A stretch of 55,256 nucleotides of DNA from CAZKEG01 sp964601575 (GCA_964601575.1 CAZROA010000005.1:1-55256); one strand, 5' to 3'; positions 16,961 through 26,030 are shown, numbered from the stretch's first letter. Translations and numbers: made by a program. Notes: generated from the sequence alone by a model not told the origin.

Positions 16961-17776
16961 CTATTTTCTCACCTTAGATCTGACAGCGTAAAGGACCCAG
17001 CCCTTTCTTTCTTCCCGACCAAGAATCTCGGCATAAGGAGTCAAGGCCCTTTGTAATTCCTCTTCCATGGAAGGACCAAAACCCGAGAATAAATAATACC
17101 GATTTTTCCAAAAAGAGGGCAGACCAAATAGTTCGAGCAAGAGGCCCTTATAGAGATTGGCTACTACTAATTCGGCTTCCAAAGGGAGAAAAGTCATCAC
17201 ATCACCTTGGAATACCTTGATGCGGGAAGAAAGTCCGTTTAAGTGGGCATTTTTTTGGGTTAAGGTCACACACAGGGGGTTGCGGTCTATGGCCATTACC
17301 TCGGCCCCCAAGCGGGCGGCCAAAAGACTGATCAACCCAGAACCACAACCGAGATCAGCCACCTTGGAGAAGGGCCCGTATTCTTGCCACCATCGGTAAA
17401 GCCAATCAAGGCAAAGACGGGTGGTCGGGTGGGTCCCTGAACCAAAGACCACCCCTGGATCGAAATAGAGGTCGGCTCCTCCAAGCCATTCTGGGGCAAA
17501 GCGATATGGCCCGACGAGAAAGGGTTTGATCCGACGTCCTTCACCCCAATCTTCAAAATCAACACAGGCCTTGGCCTCAAGTCGAAGTCCTCTTTCGGCC
17601 AAGAGCCTTTCTACCAAGTCGTCCTTGGGGTGATGAAAAAAGAGGACACTAAGGTCTTCGTCTTCTTCCCAATAGCCGATAAAATCCTCGTCCGGAAGGG
17701 AATGAAAGTCTGGATGACAACCGTCTATGGCGTAGAGGTAGATCTTTTGATAACGTTTGTGTTTACCGCGCAGCAC
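16961..17776 (-). CDS. prmA: Ribosomal protein L11 methyltransferase-like (PrmA)
   Basis: SAM-dependent methyltransferase with the PrmA layout: a short N-terminal substrate-recognition part, then FDPGVVFGSGTHPTTRLCLDWL, motif I VADLGCGSGLISLLAARLGA, and ELVVANLYKGLLLEL (the NxxxxxL catalytic region). The open frame runs up to 17887, which would overlap the upstream protease gene by 125 nt and adds a non-family leader. GTG 17776 (MLRGKHKRYQKIYLYAIDG) has GGGAG about 9 nt upstream and leaves only a 14-nt overlap, so I prefer it; confidence in the start is moderate. The N-terminal part is more divergent than the catalytic part. Confidence 0.82.
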   Translation of the reverse strand: MLRGKHKRYQKIYLYAIDGCHPDFHSLPDEDFIGYWEEDEDLSVLFFHHPKDDLVERLLAERGLRLEAKACVDFEDWGEGRRIKPFLVGPYRFAPEWLGGADLYFDPGVVFGSGTHPTTRLCLDWLYRWWQEYGPFSKVADLGCGSGLISLLAARLGAEVMAIDRNPLCVTLTQKNAHLNGLSSRIKVFQGDVMTFLPLEAELVVANLYKGLLLELFGLPSFWKNRYYLFSGFGPSMEEELQRALTPYAEILGREERKGWVLYAVRSKVRK

Positions 17777-19556
17777 GACAAAACCGCTCCCTTTGTTCTC
17801 GATAATAAGATACCCGAGGATAGTAATCCGGAGCCTCCTTGGCCCGTGAGTAGGCAAGGCTGGCATAAATACAGGCCCGATTAGCATTTCCTACGGCAAA
17901 CCAGGCCTCAGCCAGGGTATCAAGGTAGATGGCCAAGGGTTCTTTTTCGGTGGCCTTGCGGGCCAGGGAAAGGGCCCGCCAGGGATCATGGAGTCTCTTG
18001 TCTTTGGCCGTGACCAAAAGCCAAGCAAGATTATTCAAGACCGTGGCGTTTTCCGGATCAAGCTTAAGGGCCTCTTCGTAATAACGAATGGCCTCGGCTT
18101 CACGTCCCCTTTCCATGGAGATATCTCCTAGCAGTCGGTAAGTCTCGCTATCCGGTTCATAGGCCGTTTCTAATAATAATTGACCCCTTAACAAATTGTA
18201 ATTGGCCAATTGTTCTAATCTCTCCCGGGGGGCTTTGTGAAGAAAGAGGGTCAAGAGGGCTACCGCCAAGAGATAAGAAATTAAGAGGATCTTGACCCGT
18301 CGGTGATGTCTCTTGATCAGGGCAGGGTTTTTACTGGCGGCCTCTAAGAAATCAATGCGTTCGGCAATACTATAGTGATGCCAACTGGGTAGGCGCTCTG
18401 TATGACCCGAAAGGGCAGCTACTTTCTTAAGGGCACGGATAAGACCTGCAGCCGTTCCCAAACTTTCTAAACAATATAGATCGGCTTGGCGTTCAAAATG
18501 TCGTAGATAAAGGCCAAAAAGCAGACGAAAATAGATCAAGACAAAGATGATTAGGGAAATACTCGTTATAATTTCCGGCCCGTAGGTTTCGCTGGCTGAG
18601 ATCAAAAATCCTAATTTAGGGAAATAGGCCAGAAAAGATAGATATATCAGGGGAAAGGCTGTATAAACCAAGAGGGCAAACCCAATAAAAAAGACCAACA
18701 ACCAAAACATGTGTCGTCGCTTAAGATGCCCCACTTCATGGGCTACTACGGAAAGGACTTCTGGTTCCTCAAGGGCAGCCAGAAGGGCCGGGGTCAAGAG
18801 GAGATAACGAAAAGGGCGAAAGAGGCCGATTACCCCGGCGGTGAGGAGTCGTCCCCCAAAGGCACCCCAGAGTAAGATCTCTCGTACCCAGGTCTTTTCC
18901 TGCTCCAGATATCTACGGATCAGTCGGCGGAGATTGCTCTTTGGAAGAGGCGTACATTGCCAGACCCAGATCGAGATAGGAGGCACCATAATTACTAAGG
19001 CCACGATGAAGGCGATGAAATAGAGAAACTCGATCTGGGTGCCGTATCGGGTCCAGAGATCCTGCCCAAGGAAGGAAAGAAGTCCTTCCAAGGAAAGATT
19101 GACCAAGAACCAGGGTACCAAAAAGGGAAAGAGGAGTCGCAAGTGGGCCATTACGTAAGCGGGGACAGAAATTTTGACCAAAGGCCCCCGTTTTTCATAA
19201 AAGGCCGAGACGGTCCAGAGGAGGATCAGATACTGGATAAAGACAAGGAGCCCCAAAAAGTCTCGCAGCATGGAAAGGTGGGGGAATAGGTCCTTAAACA
19301 GGGAGGGCAGGTCTAAAAAGAAGATATCCAAGGCAAAAAAGCCAAAGGCCAAGATCTTTAGTCCTGATTGGGCCCGGAGAAATTGGGCAGAGGTTCGAGC
19401 TCGACGAAGGACAAAGGCCGCGGAGAAGACGAAGAGAAGATCTTTGGCCAACCAAGCCAATAGGATCTCAGAGGGACGGAGGTAGATCTCCCCCGACGGC
19501 CAGCTTGAAAACAAGATTATGGCCAGAAGTAAATAAATGATGTCGGTGTAGAACAC
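17763..19556 (-). CDS. Membrane M48 metalloprotease with C-terminal TPR
   Basis: A 597-aa integral membrane protein with about eight hydrophobic segments. The zinc site HEVGH lies in SVVAHEVGHLKRRH and the third ligand glutamate in FERQADLYCLESLG, as in Ste24/HtpX-type proteases. After the last membrane segment (about residues 405-420) comes a soluble tail with at least one clear TPR unit (AIRYYEEALKLDPENATVLNNLAWLLV) and a second, weaker one. The tail probably recruits or senses substrates. GTG start at 19556, with no ribosome binding site but a consensus TATAAT 8 nt upstream. It heads the prmA-coaX-ldcA run. Confidence 0.85.
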   Translation of the reverse strand: MFYTDIIYLLLAIILFSSWPSGEIYLRPSEILLAWLAKDLLFVFSAAFVLRRARTSAQFLRAQSGLKILAFGFFALDIFFLDLPSLFKDLFPHLSMLRDFLGLLVFIQYLILLWTVSAFYEKRGPLVKISVPAYVMAHLRLLFPFLVPWFLVNLSLEGLLSFLGQDLWTRYGTQIEFLYFIAFIVALVIMVPPISIWVWQCTPLPKSNLRRLIRRYLEQEKTWVREILLWGAFGGRLLTAGVIGLFRPFRYLLLTPALLAALEEPEVLSVVAHEVGHLKRRHMFWLLVFFIGFALLVYTAFPLIYLSFLAYFPKLGFLISASETYGPEIITSISLIIFVLIYFRLLFGLYLRHFERQADLYCLESLGTAAGLIRALKKVAALSGHTERLPSWHHYSIAERIDFLEAASKNPALIKRHHRRVKILLISYLLAVALLTLFLHKAPRERLEQLANYNLLRGQLLLETAYEPDSETYRLLGDISMERGREAEAIRYYEEALKLDPENATVLNNLAWLLVTAKDKRLHDPWRALSLARKATEKEPLAIYLDTLAEAWFAVGNANRACIYASLAYSRAKEAPDYYPRVSYYREQRERFCRAAR

Positions 19557-19570
19557 AAGGCAGGATTATA
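19557..19570 (-). promoter_or_regulatory. Consensus -10 abutting the M48 protease start codon
   Basis: Minus-strand TATAAT (19570-19565) ends 8 nt before the GTG at 19556, exactly the spacing seen at the NifA-like gene. A TTGACC element lies too far upstream (22-nt spacer). A leaderless transcript is the simplest reading. Confidence 0.4.
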
Positions 19571-19594
19571 CCGGGAAGAGATAAAAGCTCCAGG

Positions 19595-20518
19595 TCAAAA
19601 TAGATGCCCCCAGGCCTCCTTCATTCCATCCCGAATAAGGGTTAGGTGATCTAAAATGGCTTGATAAAGATCTTCCGAAAGGCCGAGTTTTTTGAGAAGG
19701 GGTTCTTCATCCTCTTGGGGGCCTACCGGTAAATTTCCTATGGCCATTTTATGGGCGACGATATCGGCCAATTTCACCACCGCTGGTTCAAAGAGAAATT
19801 TGCCTTTGTAGAAGGGATGATGGTGAAACCGAGCCACCTGGGCAAAGGCCTCAGGCAACCCCCAACGTCTGAGTAACCAACGCCCCACCCAGGTGTGGGC
19901 CAAACCATATTCTTTTTCCTCTGAAAGGAGGGATTTCCCTGATTTTTCCCTGTTTTCCAAGATCTCTTCAAATTCTCGAGGGAACACAAAGAGAAGGATC
20001 AAGCGCCCGATATCATGGAGCAGGCCCAAGGTAAAAAACCTCTCTTCTTCGGCACAATCAAGGGCCTGGGCAATAATGCGAGCGGTGATCCCGGTGCCGA
20101 TGGAGTGCAACCAGAATTCGCGTACATCAAAGCCGTCGATGGATTTTACCGGGCGGAAGACGCTGACTACACAGATGCTGAAGGCAATTTCTCCTACTTC
20201 ACGAACGCCCAAAGTGATAATGGCACGGTGGAGGGTGTCGATCTCTTTCTGGACGCCGAAAAAGGCCGAATTGGCCACGGAGAGGACCTTGGCGGTGATA
20301 GCCTGGTCATAACGGATGATCTCTTCCAGCTCGGAAAGCTCTGGATCATCCTGTGATAACAGATCTAGTAGGCGATAGGCAATGTCCGGTAAAGTGGGCA
20401 GTTTTTTGATTTCCAAGATCTTGCCGTGTTGGATACGATAACGCACCATGTCTTTTATTTCCGCTGGGGTAATGGGTTGAGGCGTATGGGCTGAGCTTTG
20501 CATATTCCCATTTGACAT
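19595..20518 (-). CDS. HDOD-domain signalling protein
   Basis: A 307-aa protein made mostly of one HDOD domain (about residues 40-240): KLPTLPDIAYRLLDLL, DQAITAKVLSVANSAFFG, AIITLGVREVGEIAF, GLLHDIGRLILL and HTWVGRWLLRRWGLPE. HDOD proteins are related to HD hydrolases and act in signalling, motility and cyclic-nucleotide networks; catalysis is usually absent. I chose ATG 20518 (MSNGNMQ), which has GGAGGAG 4-5 nt upstream, over the ATG 24 nt further out. It stands alone or leads the M48 run 38 nt downstream. Confidence 0.88.
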   Translation of the reverse strand: MSNGNMQSSAHTPQPITPAEIKDMVRYRIQHGKILEIKKLPTLPDIAYRLLDLLSQDDPELSELEEIIRYDQAITAKVLSVANSAFFGVQKEIDTLHRAIITLGVREVGEIAFSICVVSVFRPVKSIDGFDVREFWLHSIGTGITARIIAQALDCAEEERFFTLGLLHDIGRLILLFVFPREFEEILENREKSGKSLLSEEKEYGLAHTWVGRWLLRRWGLPEAFAQVARFHHHPFYKGKFLFEPAVVKLADIVAHKMAIGNLPVGPQEDEEPLLKKLGLSEDLYQAILDHLTLIRDGMKEAWGHLF

Positions 20519-20635
20519 ATACTCCTCCCTGGGCTGAAACATCGGAAAAGAAGAGGCAAAACATTAAGATTCTCGATTCGCCTTAGTCCTTTTCCATGCT
20601 ATATTGCCCTAAGAAAAACTTGCGGGGGTCTACCG

Positions 20636-21031
20636 ATGAGAAAAATAAAGGGTTTGATCTTTGGTCTTTTCTTGGCCTTTCTCTTTCTTTGGCCCACCGT
20701 TTTACCGGCAGCGGTGATCAGTATTGAGCAAAGAGATCTTTATGCCGTCTATTTTTTGGGCCCTGAGTTTTCCGGGACCTCTTTACCCTATGTATTGACC
20801 AAATTTGGCCCGGGAAACATCAATCTTCTCGAAAGAATAGACATTGTTTTAGATCAAGAAGGCCGGGTAGCCGGTATAGAATTGGTCTATACCCCGCCAA
20901 ATGGTCTTCGGCGACACGTATTCTTGAGAAATGTCTCTGGTTGGGTATTTGAAGAGGTCCGCCCAGGCGCTAAGGGCAAGAGGGTGACCATCCGGCTGAT
21001 TACCTCCGAAGACCTCAATCGCCTTGATTAA
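20636..21031 (+). CDS. Small exported protein of unknown function
   Basis: A 131-aa product with a clear Sec signal peptide (basic MRKIKG, hydrophobic LIFGLFLAFLFLWPTV, then LPAAV cleavage region near residue 27). The mature part is about 105 aa, beta-rich, with no cysteines and no family that I recognise. The gene ends 2 nt before rnr, so they share a transcript. A TATATT element 31 nt upstream of the start could be its -10. Confidence 0.75.
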   Translation: MRKIKGLIFGLFLAFLFLWPTVLPAAVISIEQRDLYAVYFLGPEFSGTSLPYVLTKFGPGNINLLERIDIVLDQEGRVAGIELVYTPPNGLRRHVFLRNVSGWVFEEVRPGAKGKRVTIRLITSEDLNRLD

Positions 21032-21033
21032 AT

Positions 21034-23181
21034 ATGGCCCGCAAAAAAAAGCGCCAGGGTCCTCCGACCGAAAAAGAGATCCTTGAAGCAATGCGTAAGG
21101 CCGGGCGCCCGGTGCTTTTGCGAGAACTCTATCACTTTCTTCATGTCCCTACCGAAGAACGCCGGTCTGTACGCAGCCTGGTAAAGAGATTGACTAAGGC
21201 CGGGCGGCTAATCCACATCAAAGGGCGACGTTATGGATTGCCAGAGCAGATGCAACTTGTCACCGGGCGGCTTCACCTGCGTCACGATGGCTACGGGTTT
21301 GTAGAACCAGAAGACACACGGGAACCGGTGGTCTACGTTCCCCCTGCGCGTCTCAAAGGGGCTATGGACGGTGACCTGGTGATCGTCCGGGTCGAACGCC
21401 CTGATCGTCGCCAGAGAGAAGGAAGTGTTATTCGTATTCTTGAGCGGGCAAAGAAGCGCCTCCTTGGGTTTTTCTATCAGAGTCGCCGGGTAAGCACTGT
21501 TATCCCCGAGGATGAGCGCATTCCCTTCGAAATCCTTATCCCTCCAGACCAGACCAAGGGAGCAGAGACCGGGGAGATGGTGGTGGTTGAGATCACCGAT
21601 TTCTCTCCGGGGCGGCGTATCCCTGAAGGGCGAATTATCGCCGTCCTTGGGGATCCAGAAGATTTAGAGACTCAGCTTAAGGCCGTCATCTTTAAATACG
21701 AATTGCCCCATAAGTGGCCTCGTCTGGTCAGGGAGGAACTGAAAGAGTTGCCAGAGGAAGTTCACCCTGAAGACACGGAGGGCCGCAGAGACCTTACTCA
21801 CCTACCTTTTGTGACCATTGATGGTGAAAACGCCCGGGATTTTGACGATGCCGTCTATGTCCGCCGCCTGCCCAAGGGGTACCGCCTTTATGTGGCCATC
21901 GCCGATGTGGCCCACTACGTCAAACCAGGGACCGCTTTGGACAAAGAAGCCTATGCCCGGGGCACTAGTGTCTATTTTCCAAACGCCGTGGTCCCTATGT
22001 TTCCAGAGAAGCTCTCCAATCACCTCTGTAGTTTGAACCCAAAGGTAAAACGTTTGGCCATGGTGGTGGTCATGGATTTTGACCGAGAGGGGCTTTTTCG
22101 TAAGGCGGAGTTTTTTCCGGCGGTCATCAAGAGTCATGAACGCCTTACCTACAATTTAGTAAAGGCCTTGGTAGTAGATAAAGTTCCAGAACTGAGGCGT
22201 CGATACAAAGGCGTCCTGCGGTCCCTTGATAACGCCGCTGAATTATGTCGTCTTTTGCGCCGACAAAGATTGGCCCGAGGGAGTATTGATTTCGATCTTC
22301 CGGAACCTGAGGTTATTTTGGGCTCCAGTGGTAAACCCGAAGAGATCGTCCGTCAGGAGAGACATTTTGCCCATTTTATCATCGAAGAGTTCATGATCGC
22401 CGCCAACGAAGCGGTGGCCCGTTTTCTCACCAAGAGGGGTTATCCCGTGCTCTATCGGGTTCATGAGGAACCTGATCCTTTAAAAATCAAAGAATTTATC
22501 GAGTTCGCCCGTACCCTTGGCCTTGAAATTGAGCCTAAAGACCATCCTGATCCAGGCTGGTTTCAACACATTATCGAATTGGTTGAGGGCAAGCCCTATG
22601 CATATTTGATTAATACCTTGCTCTTACGTTCCTTAAAGCAGGCCAAATATTCACCGGATAATATCGGTCATTTTGGTCTGGCTTCGGATTGTTACGTACA
22701 CTTTACCTCCCCTATTAGACGCTATCCTGATCTGGTAGTTCACCGGACGCTCAAGGCCGCCTTACAGAAGAAACGCCCTCCTTATAGGCTTGAAGTGTTG
22801 GAAGAGATGGGCAAACACCTTTCTGAACGCGAAAGGGTGGCCATGGAAGCTGAGCGCGAGATGCTTGACCGCATCCGAGTGCGTCTGATGCGCGATCATA
22901 TCGGTGAGGAATTCGAAGGGGTCATTTCCGGGGTGGCTGCCTTTGGTTTCTTTGTTGAGCTCTTTGAGATCTATGTCTCCGGAGTGGTACGCCTGGTAGA
23001 TATGCCGGATGACTATTACATCCTTGACGAGAAAAATCATCGCTTAATCGGACGCCATACCGGTAAGGTTTATCAGATAGGGGACTTGGTCCGGGTTCGG
23101 GTCAAGGAGGTAAACGTCTCCCGTCGACACATCAATTTTGAACTGGTGGAAAAGATCATCCCCAAAAAAGCCGCATTTTAA
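21034..23181 (+). CDS. rnr: Ribonuclease R
   Basis: Processive 3'-5' exoribonuclease that degrades structured RNA. The 715-aa protein shows the full order: N-terminal winged-helix region (TEKEILEAMRKAGRPVLLREL), cold-shock-like domains (GRLHLRHDGYGFVEPE, and RIPEGRIIAVLGDPEDLE), the RNB catalytic domain with FVTIDGENARDFDDAVYV (the aspartate cluster that binds metal), and a C-terminal S1 domain (EFEGVISGVAAFGFFVELFEIYVSGVVR). The C-terminal basic tail of longer homologues is short. ATG 21034, 2 nt after the preceding stop. Confidence 0.96.
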   Translation: MARKKKRQGPPTEKEILEAMRKAGRPVLLRELYHFLHVPTEERRSVRSLVKRLTKAGRLIHIKGRRYGLPEQMQLVTGRLHLRHDGYGFVEPEDTREPVVYVPPARLKGAMDGDLVIVRVERPDRRQREGSVIRILERAKKRLLGFFYQSRRVSTVIPEDERIPFEILIPPDQTKGAETGEMVVVEITDFSPGRRIPEGRIIAVLGDPEDLETQLKAVIFKYELPHKWPRLVREELKELPEEVHPEDTEGRRDLTHLPFVTIDGENARDFDDAVYVRRLPKGYRLYVAIADVAHYVKPGTALDKEAYARGTSVYFPNAVVPMFPEKLSNHLCSLNPKVKRLAMVVVMDFDREGLFRKAEFFPAVIKSHERLTYNLVKALVVDKVPELRRRYKGVLRSLDNAAELCRLLRRQRLARGSIDFDLPEPEVILGSSGKPEEIVRQERHFAHFIIEEFMIAANEAVARFLTKRGYPVLYRVHEEPDPLKIKEFIEFARTLGLEIEPKDHPDPGWFQHIIELVEGKPYAYLINTLLLRSLKQAKYSPDNIGHFGLASDCYVHFTSPIRRYPDLVVHRTLKAALQKKRPPYRLEVLEEMGKHLSERERVAMEAEREMLDRIRVRLMRDHIGEEFEGVISGVAAFGFFVELFEIYVSGVVRLVDMPDDYYILDEKNHRLIGRHTGKVYQIGDLVRVRVKEVNVSRRHINFELVEKIIPKKAAF

Positions 23182-23337
23182 ACTCGCCCCTTTCTTCAGA
23201 CCGAAAAGGATAAAAAAGCCCTTTGTGATTAAAAAACTAGAATTTTTACAAGAAAAATATTTTAAACGTCCAAAAACCAGAAATATTCTTAAATGAACAT
23301 GAATAGGGCCCAATGGAAGACATGGAGGATTAAAAAG

Positions 23338-24123
23338 ATGGAAGAGATTGATCAACAAAAGCTCCATTCTGGAGTTTCTCTGGAAAAACGGGAGAAATTG
23401 ATGGATCCGCCTTACATGAGCGGTGATCTATCCAATTTTCACCTGGCGGATGTCCTCCAGATTTTGGCCACCAAACCCGGGCGACATTTGGTAGAGGTCT
23501 TTTTCCCCGAAGGAATGGGTAAGATTTATATCGAAGGAGAACTTCTTTATGCTGCTGAGGTCATTGGTCCGGAACCCAAACAAGGGATCGAGGCCTTAAG
23601 AGCCCTCCTCTCCCTGCCGAATGGTCATTTTGAGGTTCGTACTCCGGCCCTCTGGCCTAAAAAGGCCTCTTTAAACGGGCCGGTTCAGGCCTTGATCATC
23701 GAGGCTGCGCGTTTGGAAGACGAAGCCAACCCCGCTGAAGAGCCCCTTTTTGATGAATCCCTTTTTGAAGAAGATTTCCTACCCAAAAAGGTCGTTAATC
23801 CCCTTCAACGTATCAAGAAACTCCTACCGGAGATCAACTTCTTGGCCTTGGTTGAGCCCAGCGGGGAAGTCAAGGACTCTTTAGGAGAAGGGGCGCCAGA
23901 GGAGCTGGCTGGAACAGTCTCTTTCATCTCCCTTCAGTTAAGGGAATTGGGGCATCTCCTTGGTCTGGGTGAACTAAAGGCCTTTGCCGCCTCTAGCAAG
24001 AAGCATTTTTGTGCTGCTCTTTGTAGCTCCCAGGAAGTGATGGCTATGAAGGGACAACCTCGTAAGGGACTCCTTTGGTGGAGTAAGAAATTACTTCAAG
24101 CTGAAAAGGAGTGGCATTCGTGA
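23338..24123 (+). CDS. DUF4388 (PatA N-terminal-like) protein
   Basis: A 261-aa soluble protein. The first 110 residues match DUF4388: GDLSNFHLADVLQILATKPG, a gliding/response-regulator-associated fold, then IYIEGELLYAAEVIG and GIEALRALLSLPNGHFEV. A glutamate-rich linker follows; the C-terminal part (about 155-260) has an ELAGTVSFISLQLRELGHLLGLG segment resembling a degenerate roadblock fold. ATG 23338 has GGAGG 9 nt upstream; frames reaching 23293 lack this. The gene overlaps the roadblock-like gene by 4 nt (GTGA). It probably relays a signal by protein-protein contact, an inference from family and context. Confidence 0.75.
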   Translation: MEEIDQQKLHSGVSLEKREKLMDPPYMSGDLSNFHLADVLQILATKPGRHLVEVFFPEGMGKIYIEGELLYAAEVIGPEPKQGIEALRALLSLPNGHFEVRTPALWPKKASLNGPVQALIIEAARLEDEANPAEEPLFDESLFEEDFLPKKVVNPLQRIKKLLPEINFLALVEPSGEVKDSLGEGAPEELAGTVSFISLQLRELGHLLGLGELKAFAASSKKHFCAALCSSQEVMAMKGQPRKGLLWWSKKLLQAEKEWHS

Positions 24124-24728
24124 AGACCTTGCTCGCCAGTTTGGTCAAGTTAGATGATGTGTCGGGGGTGCTTGTTTCCCGAGAAGGGAAGGCCATTTTT
24201 TGTAGTCTGCCTGAGGTCTATTCTCAAGAATTTCAAGAGAACCTCCATCATGCCATTGAAGAGATGTCGGCAGCCTTTGATAGCGAGGGTCGGTATGGCC
24301 CTCCGGAAGAGATTGTTGGGCTCTATGAAAATGGTTCTTTGGTCGTTAGAGAGGCCCATGGCTTTAAGATTTTGGTCATTTTGAAGACCGCTTCTCCCAG
24401 CCCCTTGGTGAGTGTGGCCTTAAATGCCTTGGCCTTAAAATTTGAAAAACTGGCTCAAAACAAACCGACCTCTCCCAAGGCCGAAGAAAATATCCCTTTG
24501 ATCCTTTTCAACGAGGTAGTAAAGCTCTTGGCCCAACATTACGGGCCGGCTGCCAAATTAATGGTCAAAAGGGCCCTCAAACAAGCCGGGGCCACGGAAA
24601 AGGGATTATTGTTATCCAATGTTTCCTCTTTCCTAAAGGCCCTCAAGCAAGAAATCGATGATCCCAAATTGGCCCAGATAGCCCTTAATAAGACCAAAGA
24701 ACTGGTGCGCCTGAGGAGGCAGTCATGA
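24120..24728 (+). CDS. Roadblock/LC7-like protein
   Basis: A 202-aa protein whose first 115 residues look like a roadblock/LC7 domain: LLASLVKLDDVSGVLVSREGKAIF, then a central helix, IVGLYENGSLVVREAHGFKILVIL and a final helix. The C-terminal part (about 125-200) is a separate helical domain (LLAQHYGPAAKLMVKRALKQAGA) of a type found after roadblock or DUF4388 domains in deltaproteobacterial signalling proteins. Start is GTG 24120, which overlaps the upstream TGA and has AAAGGAG 9 nt before it; GTG 24111 would sit on top of that site. Roadblock proteins commonly regulate small GTPases, but none is encoded nearby. Confidence 0.7.
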   Translation: MKTLLASLVKLDDVSGVLVSREGKAIFCSLPEVYSQEFQENLHHAIEEMSAAFDSEGRYGPPEEIVGLYENGSLVVREAHGFKILVILKTASPSPLVSVALNALALKFEKLAQNKPTSPKAEENIPLILFNEVVKLLAQHYGPAAKLMVKRALKQAGATEKGLLLSNVSSFLKALKQEIDDPKLAQIALNKTKELVRLRRQS

Positions 24729-25552
24729 AGGTCAAAGGCCTGAGCTTGGCCAACAAGGTGGCCCTCTTTTTTATTTTGGTCTTTTTCCTCGGTGGAGTTG
24801 GGTTGATCCAAACCCTGAAATACTACCATGAAAGGGATCTGGTAGAGCGTTCGCGGACCATCGTCCAATTGCTGGACTCCTTTCTCAAATTTTCAGACGA
24901 TGTTCACGGTCTCTGGGTCGAAAATCCTGGAGAAATTAAGGCGGTCAAACAATTGACCGGTTTGGAAGAAGGAACAGAGGAAGAAAAAGATCTTTATCTC
25001 CTCCATGATCCTGACTTTAATACCCTTTTGGCCAAAATAGGTGCTTCTGAGGCCCGTGTTATCATCAATTATCGAACCGATGAATTAGAAATCCCCCAGA
25101 AAGAGACCTGGCGTTTTGAGAATCAGGCCTTTGTCTATCAATATGTCCTGCCCCTTCATCAGAGATGTATTTCCTGCCATGCTCAGGAACCCAAAGCCCC
25201 GAAATTCAAGGATAACGAAGTGGCGGGTGTGGTCACTATAAAATTCCCTGGCCAGACCTTTTTTAAGATCTTTAGTGGGAGTTTTAGCCTTTGGGTGGCG
25301 GTGGCCTTTTTGATAGGGACCTTGGCCCTGTATGGTTTGGTCAAATTTGAATTGATCAATCCTCTCACCGATCTTACTCGCAAGGTCCATGAAATGAGTC
25401 TGGGTAACCTGGATATCGATCTTAAGGTAAAAGGGCTAAACGAACACAACGTCAAAGACGAGATCGTAAGACTGGCCATTGCCATCGAAAGACTGCGTCG
25501 CAGCCAGAAGACCATGGAAAAGATGCTAGAAGATGACTCTTTTGAATTATAA
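24725..25552 (+). CDS. Membrane heme sensor: Tll0287/DUF3365-like domain plus HAMP
   Basis: A 275-aa protein: membrane segment 1 at about 10-29, a periplasmic domain 31-187, membrane segment 2 at about 188-206, and a HAMP-like helical pair at 207-265. The periplasmic part ends with a c-type heme site CISCH at 148-152 and resembles the Tll0287-like (DUF3365) heme domain of redox and gas sensors. There is no kinase, cyclase or chemoreceptor output. The ATGA overlap with the roadblock-like gene means all three genes are co-translated, so the signal is probably handed to those soluble partners; this is an inference. Confidence 0.82.
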   Translation: MKVKGLSLANKVALFFILVFFLGGVGLIQTLKYYHERDLVERSRTIVQLLDSFLKFSDDVHGLWVENPGEIKAVKQLTGLEEGTEEEKDLYLLHDPDFNTLLAKIGASEARVIINYRTDELEIPQKETWRFENQAFVYQYVLPLHQRCISCHAQEPKAPKFKDNEVAGVVTIKFPGQTFFKIFSGSFSLWVAVAFLIGTLALYGLVKFELINPLTDLTRKVHEMSLGNLDIDLKVKGLNEHNVKDEIVRLAIAIERLRRSQKTMEKMLEDDSFEL

Positions 25553-25698
25553 ACTGCTTTAGCTTTGTTCTCGCCTTACATCCTTTTTGCCTTTAGTCAT
25601 TCCAAAATTTAATGATTTTTTAATCCTTTATTAAGAAGTCTTTAGGAATCACGCCTTATCCTATGATCATAATGGATTTCCTTTAAAAGGAGGTTATC

Positions 25699-26016
25699 AT
25701 GAGAAAATTTTTAAAGTCTTTTTCGGTGCTTATCGGTCTTGTTTTGATGACGAGTTGTGGTCCTCCTTTTGGCCCTCCACCGCCTCCTGGTCCCCCTGGG
25801 CCACCCTTTGCTTTAGGGCCTTTTGGCCCCTGGGTCCTTTTGATTTTGGGGCTTCTGGTGTTTGGTCTCTGGTTTTTTAATCAAAAATCAGTGAAAAGGT
25901 ACGACCCCGAAGGCGAGAATCAACTCCTAGAATATTTTCAGAAAAGATTTAACGACCTTGAAAAACGCTTAAACGAGATCGAAAAGCGACTATCTAATTT
26001 AGAAAAAGATCTGTAA
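25699..26016 (+). CDS. Small proline-rich lipoprotein with membrane helix and coiled coil
   Basis: A 105-aa protein: lipoprotein signal peptide with lipobox LMTSC (Cys20), a Pro/Gly stretch (21-46), a strongly hydrophobic segment (about 48-66) and a C-terminal heptad coiled coil (80-105, DLEKRLNEIEKRLSNLEKDL). The start ATG has a strong AAAGGAGG upstream. If lipidated at Cys20 outside, the helix would carry the coiled coil back into the cytoplasm, an unusual topology. The function is unknown. It lies 15 nt from the convergent histidine kinase gene and 146 nt after the heme sensor. Confidence 0.72.
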   Translation: MRKFLKSFSVLIGLVLMTSCGPPFGPPPPPGPPGPPFALGPFGPWVLLILGLLVFGLWFFNQKSVKRYDPEGENQLLEYFQKRFNDLEKRLNEIEKRLSNLEKDL

Positions 26017-26030
26017 AATTATTTAGAATA

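Noticed and set aside
17777..17887. Longer prmA starting at ATG 17887
   Set aside because: It would overlap the protease gene by 125 nt, the ribosome binding site is too close to the ATG, and the added residues do not fit the family.
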